A stretch of 64,000 nucleotides of DNA from Gnetum montanum (Eukaryota > Streptophyta > Gnetopsida > Gnetales > Gnetaceae). Below the pieces are notes generated by a model that was not told where the DNA came from, ran no database searches, and worked only from the letters and a program-made list of their open reading frames with translations. A program made the position numbers and the translations under genes. Position 1 is the first letter of the stretch, and each line of letters starts with the position of its first letter. Of this stretch, positions 56,924 to 64,000 are shown piece after piece. The stretch is from NCBI GenBank assembly GCA_015680685.1, contig MNCI01030540.1:297123-361122 (forward strand). Reading direction: 5' to 3'.

Positions 56924-58694
56924 TGTAGCGACTGAAAACGTTGGTGGCTAGAAAACACTGAGAGGTCGTCGGCCGAATAGTTTTAACCCTGGATCCATGT
57001 GAGGGCCATGCTGGACAAAATGAAATAGGGTGCCCTAAACGGTCTAGTCGATCAGATAGGGACTTAGTCAATGTCACTAAACCTTATGTAAACATTTAAT
57101 ATGGAAACAATGCTTATAGCGTAAAATAATAGTTACTAAATGCAAGGAAGCAAAAATGATGTAGAATGCAATGATAAGCAAGAAAATAAAGTGAACTAGA
57201 TTTAAGAAATGCACCGCTTCAAGATTACGACTTTACTTTGTCAAGATAGATACAATCGGTTGTGCAACACTAGGAAGACAGAGATTCCAAAGGTTACTAG
57301 GATGTTCAAAGCAAGCCAACTATGTGCTTGAACGTGGACTTAAGAGCCAATAATGTGAAATGCTACAAAGCCAACTTGTTGATTTTGTTAACAAATTGCT
57401 AACTATATTTGCCAACTGGGGATTTGGTTTTTCCCACCCTTTTGTAAAACTTTGCTAACCAACAATTGCCAAACACCAGAATTGCCAATTTGCCAACAAC
57501 AAATGCTAACAATGCTCAAAATCACCAACCAAATTTGCCAACAACCCCCCAAAATTTGCCAACCAAATTCTCAATTTTTCAACCCTTTGAGCGTTGCTTG
57601 TCGAGGTATTTATAGGGCCAAGAAGACATGAGAAATGAGGCTTGGATGACAAGTGTCCTGGACCCATGAGATGCTGATGTGTCTATGTTGCATGAAAATG
57701 CAAAGCTGGTCATGGACTTGTCATGCTGCAATTACACTATTGAAACTAGAGATGTTGGGTCAGGTGTGAAGACAATGTGAACAACTGAAGCACACACTGG
57801 AGTAGTGTAGTTGCCTGCTACACTGTGCTACGCTAGGGAGCATAACACGTTGGCATAGCGTAGTAGCTTGCTACGCTATGCTATGCTATGTAGCATAGCC
57901 TAATGTAGCCACCAGTTCAAAGAAGAAATTTTCTTTGGAGTTAATTACATGTGCTGGAAGCCTGGGCATGTTTTTGTTGGTTCTACATGTTTGCTATGCT
58001 ATGCTACGCTATGTAGCATAGCATAGCATAGTAGTTGGCTTTAACTGCGAACCACGCTGATGCTGCAAACGTTTACTTGAAGCTTGATCATGCTAACAAC
58101 TACAACTGGAACTTGCTGATCTTACACTTAAGATGCATTTTGTTTTTCTTGCATCGTCACTAATAGCATAGCACAACATAGCAGCCAACATAGCCTACTT
58201 TTTGCTCAATCCACCATTTTCTGATGAGAATCTCTGCTAAGGACTTGAATTTGAAGAAGGAAACTAGTTTTGAAGGCCGAAGTGCTTGCTGGGTGCAATT
58301 GGGATCACTTGGTAAGCTGGGCCTTTCTATTTTACATTTGCTATGCTGTGCTATGCTGCATAGCATAGCATAGTGTAGCACTTCATCTTGCAATAGTTTG
58401 GTCACCTGAGCAACTATCTTCTGAGGCCTACTACACTACATTGCATAGCGTAGCGTAGTAAACTTCTTGACTAGAAAATTTGCCAAACTGTTTTGTTGAT
58501 CCTGAGCACCATCGAAAATCCTTAGCATGCTTTCTGAGTGAATTTTTAGCTGGTTAAATTGTCCAAACTGGACAGTCTAAACTTAGAGCATCCATTTTCT
58601 GCCAAAAAATCACAAGGCTACACTTGTGGAAATGTTTGCCTTAGTTCCAGGACCATGGTGAAGCAGTAATGCCTTGAAAATTTAGGGTGTTTCA
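56924..58694 (-). repeat. 3' LTR of element B (1771 bp)
   Basis: On the minus strand it opens TGAAACACC and closes CGCTACA, matching LTR A at both ends but 0.6 kb shorter. The minus-strand TATA box CTATAAATACC is at 57605-57615, followed by TTTGCCAAC repeats (57460-57580). Palindromic GCTATGC/TAGCATAGC blocks lie near 57810-57905, 57990-58032, 58335-58382 and 58428-58460. Confidence 0.8.
57990..58032. repeat. Strong palindrome in LTR B
   Basis: CTATGCTATGCTAC and its exact complement GTAGCATAGCATAG are separated by five bases, and further GCATAG words extend it. This is the clearest member of the palindromic block family. Confidence 0.85.
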
Positions 58695-58760
58695 TTGGCC
58701 CCTCTTTATCGACATTTGGAGCATGGACCTGAGAGATACCGACAAAGAATATGAAACACC
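58686..58760 (-). promoter_or_regulatory. PPT and LTR junction within the conserved hairpin (element B)
   Basis: The minus-strand tract TAAAGAGGGGCCAA precedes TGAAACACC. GGTGTTTCA (58686-58694) pairs with TGAAACACC (58752-58760), and an inner TCTTTATCG/CGACAAAGA stem nearly pairs. The outer stem is kept although the loop differs from A. Confidence 0.65.
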
Positions 58761-59129
58761 ATGAAAGACAAAATGCTAAAATCATTCTTCAGTGATTGCC
58801 AAGATGTCACTTATCTATGCTTGAGAGTGTTGCATTGGTTATGCAGGGAAAAGGGAAGGGTTAAGCAAGGGGAAGAAGGTTCAGGAAAATGGTAAAGATG
58901 AAACTTAGCAGGATCCCTCATCGGAATGCTTGTGAGGGAGTTGTTTGCATGGTAATCTTTTCTTTTATTGACCTTTGACCTCTCATTAGAATGGTTAGAG
59001 AGGATTACTGCGAAACAGCTATTGTGCCATTAGTTTTAGGGTTGCTTTTTTTTTGCGCGTGAGCTTTTTCTCTCTTACGATTTTGCCTTTTGCTGTTTTG
59101 CCATTTATATTTGCAAACAACCTTGTTGC

Positions 59130-59780
59130 AGGACAGGTGTTTCTTCCCCAGCATGAGTTTTGTTACATCCACATGGGGCTTTAACCCACTTACAGATGCT
59201 TTCCATGCAACGAGCTATGTTACGAACATCATGAACTTTGCAGTTGAGCATATGGGAGGACTTTACAAGTATCAAGAAAAGCTTGTAAAAGAGGTGAGAG
59301 AGTGGATTGCGAGTATAAGGAATAAGGTAAAGGGGTTTAAGGGGGAGGACAGGATGTGCAATCCAAAGTAGCCAAGCCAATCAAGATGACCAACTTGTAA
59401 TGATGTAGTCGCCATGGTGCAACACACCTCTGACCGACACCCCTCTGGTATGCACCCTACAAACACAACAGAAAGAAAACCAGGAGAAACAACCATGATG
59501 CAAAATGAAGGCAAAGGTTTTTCTTGCTATGGATGTTGCTGGAGCTTTGGATATTGTTGCTGAGGCATGCGACATCCAAACCAGGAAGGCCAGCAATGGC
59601 CTTGGCAGCATCAGTGTGGAGGAGCTAGCACCAACAAGGCTAGGAGTTATTGTGAATGCAGAAGTTCAGGAATCCCCACCCAAGGTGAACATGATGCAGT
59701 TCAGCTGTGAGATGGGCTACCCAGCAGCTAAACATCTTTTGGGCTCAAATGACGACTGGGATGGAGGATAGCAACACTAT
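59130..59780 (+). pseudogene. Antisense ORF between pol and LTR in element B
   Basis: On the plus strand, after a good acceptor (CCTTGTTGCAG/GACAGG), an open frame from ATG 59153 to 59371 reads MSFVTSTWGFNPLTDAFHAT, then NFAVEHMGGLYKYQEKLVKE. A second open frame 59505-59771 reads MDVAGALDIVAEACDIQTRK and ELAPTRLGVIVNAEVQESPP. Blocks of both are shared with element A (9050-9700). This strand is the more continuous of the two; minus-strand frames here (59105-59611) are less consistent. Antisense ORFs at this place are known in Tat elements of the Grande type. Function unknown. Confidence 0.5.
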
Positions 59781-60069
59781 GGCTAGGCCACAATACTGCT
59801 AGGACTCCAGTAGTAGGCGTTGACCAGGGAAGCTACTGCCAGGGTGATGAGTCGTGGTGGAAATAGCTCCAAAGGGTTAACAAGATGTCAAAAGACATCT
59901 TCGGAGGATTAGAAAGATGTGAGGAGTAGTGGTGTTGCATATATTCTAGAGGGTGTTTTCTTGGCATATTGAACTGCATTCTGGAACTGCAACATCCCAC
60001 CTCATGTTGGCCCTGTGCACACTCACTTGATTGATGAGCCATGACGCATACTGGGAACGTGTCATGAAC

Positions 60070-60595
60070 CCAGTTTAAGGTCCTAATAGACCATGATGTG
60101 CTGGTTTAAGGTCTCAGCAGACTATGGTGTGCTAGTTTAAGGTTCTAGTAGATCACTATTCTAGTTTAGAGTCCCAGTAGACTGTTGTACTAGTTTATCA
60201 TTGTGGCAGATGGTCATTATGCTAGTTTAAGGTCCTAGCAGACTGCTGTGCTAGTTTATTATTGTAGCGGATGGTGGATGAGCTACTTTAAGGTCCTAGT
60301 AGATCATGCTTTGCCAGTTTTATATCATGGCAGATAGTCTGTGCCAATTTATAGTCATAGTGAACTGTCTGTGCCATTTTATAGTCATAGTGGACTGTCT
60401 GTGCCAGTTTATAGTCATAGGGGACTATCTGTGCTAGTTTGACATCGTAGGGAACTATTTGTGCTAGTTTTACGTCGTAGCGGACGAGCTTTTCCAGTTT
60501 TACGTCGTAGCGGATGTTTGCTTACCTTTTCCAGTTTTATGTCATAGCAGATGTTGGTTTGCCAGTTTTACATCATAGTGGATGATTGCTTGCCG
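60070..60595. repeat. Minisatellite of element B, ~30 bp unit, about 17 copies
   Basis: Units such as GCCAGTTTATAGTCATAGTG and CCAGTTTTACGTCGTAGCGG follow one another, most exactly 30 bases apart in 60310-60480. The array corresponds to 10003-10410 in element A but has more copies. Confidence 0.85.
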
Positions 60596-60599
60596 TGTT

Positions 60600-61670
60600 C
60601 ATGCTTCAGATGTAGTATGGATTGAGGTATGAGTGATTCACCAGATTTGCAAACTCATTGCCATCCATGTCAGCCAACTTGAAGGCCCCGTTCCCAAAGA
60701 CTTTTGTGATCATGTATGGACCTTCCTAGTTTGCTGAGAATTTTTTCATATGCTCATGGACAACCTTGAGAACAAGGTCTCCATTCTGCATTGGCTGTTG
60801 ATGCGGATTTGCATGATGTTTCTGCCGCTGCTTGTTTTGATAATGCCCTATATGACCTGGCATTTGTGCACACTCCTCTATTGAGTTGAGGTTGATGATC
60901 CTTGGCTCATTGTTCTGGGCTTCGCTCAAGACATTTGATAGGATCATCTGGAGTGATGGTACCTAGAACTCAAGGGGTAACACTGCTTCAGATCCATAAA
61001 CAAGACTATAAGGTGTCTTGTCACAGTCCTGAATATTGTCCTATAAGGTATGGGGATACGACATTGATAATGCTAACATGCTCGTCAGGAAATTTAGGAT
61101 CTATGATCGCTTGGTCATCAAAGGGTGAGGTCGTAAGTTGCGTTGCTATAGCTTGAACTTTCATCGATGATTGGCTCACATAATGCAAATTGAATTCTGC
61201 TATTATTGCTTTCCACTGGGCTATCCTACTACTTTCATACAGATTGTTTGTGATAGCCCAAAGTATGTTGCTCTTGCAAATAATGTTAATCTTATTGTGA
61301 TACAGGTAGTGTCTCCACTTCTTCAATGAAAACATTAAGGCAATGTAGTTTCTCTCCACTTCATTGTATTTCACCTCATACGTTATCAGTGCATGACTTA
61401 GGTAGTACACTAGTATCTTAGAACCATCATTTCATTTTTGACATAACAGTGCCGCGATAGATGTGTTTGAGGTGGAAAGGTAGATGAAGAAAGGATTATC
61501 CCTCTATGGTGGATAAATAGTTGGGAGATGCAAAAGCTCTTTCTTTATATCATCAAAGGCTTGTTACCATTGAGTTGTCAATTCAAAGTAAACCTCTTTC
61601 TTTAGAAGATGTTACATAGGGTGTAACTTATCAGTTAACTTTGCTATAAACCTTCTGATAAATTGTACTC
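60600..61670 (-). pseudogene. Fused integrase C-terminus and RNase H remnant of element B
   Basis: The minus strand from 61590 gives RNase H: MYYLSHALITYEVKYNEVER, ALMFSLKKWRHYLYHNKINI, then SQSSMKVQAIATQLTTSPFD (open 61410-61021). At about 61020-61040 it passes straight into integrase C-terminal sequence, with MILSNVLSEAQNNEPRIINL and QNGDLVLKVVHEHMKKFSAN (open 60947-60726) and FGNGAFKLADMDGNEFANL-like sequence near 60660. The catalytic integrase core, zinc-binding part and second RNase H are missing. Confidence 0.8.
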
Positions 61671-63210
61671 TGAAACACCACAAAATTTGAGCTTAGTATT
61701 TCTCCAACAAGAATCAAGCTAAGTCATGACGCTCCCCAACATGACTAAAGCTTGAGGGCCCCACAGATAGCTTTAGGCAGAGTTGAACTCAATAAGGAGC
61801 AGTTCCCTGGGACCTGCAGACGACCACGCCGACACCTGCTATCAAACATGGCAACTTTGGAGCTCAAGATACTTAGTCTTCACTAAGTATGCATTCTCAG
61901 CGTATATGCCCAAGTATGCATTCCCAGCGTATATGCCCAGCTCACAAGCCCAGCATATACGCCTAGTGTACATGCCTCACATGTACACTCAGCATGTATG
62001 AATGACGTATATGCCCGCCATGCAACCCCCGAAGACGGCATGGAAACAGCACTTCAGAGCAAGATTTTGTACAAAGCATCAACTCACACAAACAAAGCAA
62101 TCATCAGGTGTTGACATCATGCACTCTGAAGTTCATACACTGAGCATGTACATCCTACACACCCAGCATATACGCCCAGCCGGTACAACGTGTATGCCTG
62201 GTGTATACGCCCAACATGTACAAAGTGTGCGACCAGTGTGTAGCATAACGTATACCAATCAAAGCTCTCCAGAACCATGCTAGATCAAGGTCAATCAAGC
62301 TTAATATCCACAGGAAGCATTCTCATGGCATCTGAATTCAAATTTGAAAGACGAATGACTTCTTTTGTTCTGATCAAGTCTTTACATTGAGGTCATACAT
62401 CCAGCGTGTATACAATGGCATACAACAGTCTACGTTGGCATACAGCAATACACGCTGACGTATAGCGGTATACACTGGCGTGCAGCACGCTGTATGTAAA
62501 ATTTCATTCTTTCACACTTAGTCAACACACCACATGTCACCCGACCTGAGATTCCAGCATTCCATGGTCAATCATCCCCTCTCAAACCCGAGTCTCACGT
62601 CTAAACTTGTATAAAAGCCCCAATTTTTCACTAGATGGGGGTTAGCAATTTTGAGCAAACCAGAGACAAAAAAGGAGCCAGAGATGCTAAGAAATTAGAG
62701 AGCAAAGAAGAAACCCTGTACGCTGGACCTTAACCTTGCACACTGAGCATACAGCCTTCACACTATGCTTGCAGTTAAACCAGTACACAATCATCCTTGC
62801 GCATCCACCGGGGCTCTTCATCCGCCTTGTGTTAGATTCACAATTGCGTTAGACCGGTGCATTGTAACTTTTAGTCTCACAATAATATTATCACATCTAT
62901 TTTGCTAAGATTTGTTACAGTTTTTCAGTAATTATTGCATTCTTATTACTTATTTTCTTGTATGTTTACGCTCTTGTACGTTTACGCTCCATTTTACATT
63001 AGTTACGTCATTTACGTATAACCTAGCGTACAATATATCAGTTTATGTTTGGGGAAATCCTTGCCTGATCCACATGCGGACCACTCAAGGTACTCTACCT
63101 TCATTAATTTCAGCTTACCCTCAAGCGAAGGTAGGGTCTTCTGTGTGTATCCAGGGATCTCCAGGTTTCTGTTTCATTCCAGCTGGAGACCAACGATTTT
63201 GGACAGTACA
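61671..63210 (+). repeat. 5' LTR of element E (about 1540 bp)
   Basis: The start TGAAACACC matches the start of the A/B LTRs, but the rest does not. The U3 part is rich in GTATACGC, GTATATGCCCAG and related words (61880-62240 and 62400-62490). TATAAAAG is at 62610-62617. The end GGACAGTACA precedes the primer site. Frames 61783-62283 and 62912-63303 are within the LTR or leader and are not supported. Confidence 0.65.
62610..62617 (+). promoter_or_regulatory. TATA box of LTR E
   Basis: TATAAAAG followed by CCCCAATTTTTCACTAG stands about 600 bases before the LTR end, as expected for an LTR promoter. Confidence 0.6.
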
Positions 63211-63215
63211 GAAAA

Positions 63216-63235
63216 TGGCGCTAGAAGGAGGGCCC
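63216..63235 (+). promoter_or_regulatory. Candidate primer binding site of element E
   Basis: TGGCGCTAGAAGGAGGGCCC begins five bases after the LTR end. TGGCGC-type sites are common in plant Ty3/gypsy elements. The tRNA was not identified. Confidence 0.55.
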
Positions 63236-63354
63236 AAAACTGCTTAAAACTTACTGTGCTCTCATACCCTAATCTTCCTAGATTGACACCGCATCAATAC
63301 TAAACCCAGTTCTGAAATTCCTAGATCGGCATCCCATTCTACAGAATTTCCAGC

Positions 63355-63765
63355 GTCTACGCTACTGGGTATACGCTGTACGTTGTATGCTATAGACTCT
63401 GTCTACGCTGCTCAGTATACACTATACGTTGTACGCTGTAGACCCTGTCTACGCTGCCTAGTATACGCTGTATGCTGTACGCTCTAGACTTTGTCTACGC
63501 TGCCTAGTATACGCTGTATGCTATATGCTGTAGACTCTGTCTACACTGCTCAGTATACGTTGTACGCTGTACACTGTAGACTCTGTCTATGCTGCTCAGT
63601 ATATGTTGTACGCTGTATGCTATAGAATCTGTCTACGTTGCTCAGTATATGTTGTATGCTGTATGCTGTAGACTCTGTCTATGCTACTCAGTATATGTTG
63701 TATGTTGTATGCTGTATGCTATAGACTCTATCTATGCTTCTTAGTATATGTTGTATGCTACTCTG
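63355..63765. repeat. 46 bp tandem repeat in the leader of element E, about nine copies
   Basis: GTCTACGCTG-type blocks start at 63401, 63447, 63493, 63539, 63585, 63631 and 63677, exactly 46 bases apart, then 63730. Each unit contains CAGTATACG, TGTACGCTGTA and TAGACTCTG. Less regular TATACGCTG words continue to about 63880. Confidence 0.95.
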
Positions 63766-63932
63766 CCTACACGTTTTAACGTATACCTGTACGCTGTCAC
63801 TATACGTTGGTCGTTGAAGCCTATATGCTGAGATCCAGTCTATACGCTGTGCGTAGCGAACGTAGGTTTACGCTGTACTAAGTATACCAGTTTCATATCC
63901 CTTCCACTGTGTCGTATTCGCAACCATTCATC

Positions 63933-64000
63933 ATGAACATTGCAAACCCCAACGCTGCAACCAAGCCAGTCACAGACATCGTGGGCACCATGGCCGTTCA
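63933..64000 (+). CDS. Start of the first ORF (probably gag) of element E, truncated by the window
   Basis: ATG at 63933 opens MNIANPNAATKPVTDIVGTM and stays open to the window end. It is the first ATG after the tandem leader and lies about 700 bases after the primer site, the usual place for gag. Only 22 codons are visible, so the product is inferred from position alone. Confidence 0.4.
   Translation, partial: MNIANPNAATKPVTDIVGTMAV

Larger units (their letters stand above)
56924..61670 (-). mobile_element. Element B: internally deleted second copy of the element A family
   Basis: It has the same order as the 3' half of A on the minus strand: RNase H (61590-61040), a deletion junction, integrase C-terminus (61020-60600), minisatellite, post-pol region, PPT and 3' LTR. 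Compared with A, about 1.3 kb (A 10866-12185) is missing, fusing integrase to RNase H. The RT side is cut at 61670 by element E. Confidence 0.8.
61671..64000 (+). mobile_element. Element E: 5' end of a plus-strand LTR retrotransposon
   Basis: It starts TGAAACACC at the break in element B, continues as a ~1.54 kb LTR with TATA box, then a primer-binding-like site, a 46 bp tandem array and the start of an ORF. It is more GC-rich and keeps more CpG than its neighbours, so it is probably younger. Only the 5' end lies in the window. Confidence 0.7.

Noticed and set aside
61783-62283. Two ORFs in repeats of GTATATGCCCAG
   Set aside because: They lie in the U3 part of LTR E and owe their openness to the repeat words.
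61671-63210. LTR E as the missing 5' LTR of element B
   Set aside because: It starts with the same nine bases but is in the opposite orientation and is otherwise unlike LTR B.

Overview
The window looks like intergenic DNA from a large-genome land plant. It is AT-rich and filled with decayed, nested LTR retrotransposons of plant type (Ty3/gypsy chromovirus, Tat/Ogre-like and Athila-like elements, and a Copia-type gag-only element). I see no intact host gene, rRNA, tRNA or CRISPR array. A gymnosperm is plausible from the depth of nesting and decay, but this is inference. Most in-frame stops fit C-to-T or G-to-A changes, as expected for old methylated repeats.

Layout: 1-1650 is the 3' end of a plus-strand chromovirus (integrase, chromodomain, polypurine tract, LTR), followed directly by five copies of a ~260 bp tandem repeat (1651-2963). 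2964-6207 holds an unidentified minus-strand coding remnant, a possible tRNA-derived SINE, a foldback next to a one-base gap, and three tandem copies of a PIF1-like helicase C-terminus. 6208-22475 is element A, a minus-strand Tat/Ogre-like element with gag, protease, a 6.3 kb interval, RT, two RNase H domains, integrase, minisatellites, PPT and a 2.4 kb 3' LTR. Inside the protease-RT interval, on the opposite strand, lies a decayed gene with a TATA box, about seven exons and four introns whose phases agree (14.7-19.6 kb). This is the most unusual object here.

22.5-43.8 kb is plus-strand Athila-like material (proline/tyrosine-rich ORF, integrase, T-rich spacers, coiled-coil ORF). It is interrupted at 26339-38817 by a tandem dimer of a Copia-type, gag-only retrotransposon (LTR-internal-LTR-internal-LTR) flanked by one 5 bp target duplication, GCCTA. 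The first LTR of the dimer contains a 320 bp inverted copy between two single Ns, probably an assembly error.

43775-55678 is a structurally complete minus-strand Athila-like element D with 0.85 kb LTRs and an extra coiled-coil ORF after integrase. 55679-56923 is a degenerate ~215 bp repeat array. 56924-61670 is element B, a second copy of the element A family with an internal deletion, cut off by element E (61671 to the window end), a plus-strand LTR element that looks younger and whose first ORF begins at 63933.

The elements do not form a cellular pathway. What links them is shared parts: the A/B family carries palindromic TAGCATAGC blocks, a ~30 bp minisatellite core, a hairpin across the PPT/LTR junction and coding-like sequence antisense to pol. 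The Athila-like group shares a coiled-coil ORF in both orientations.
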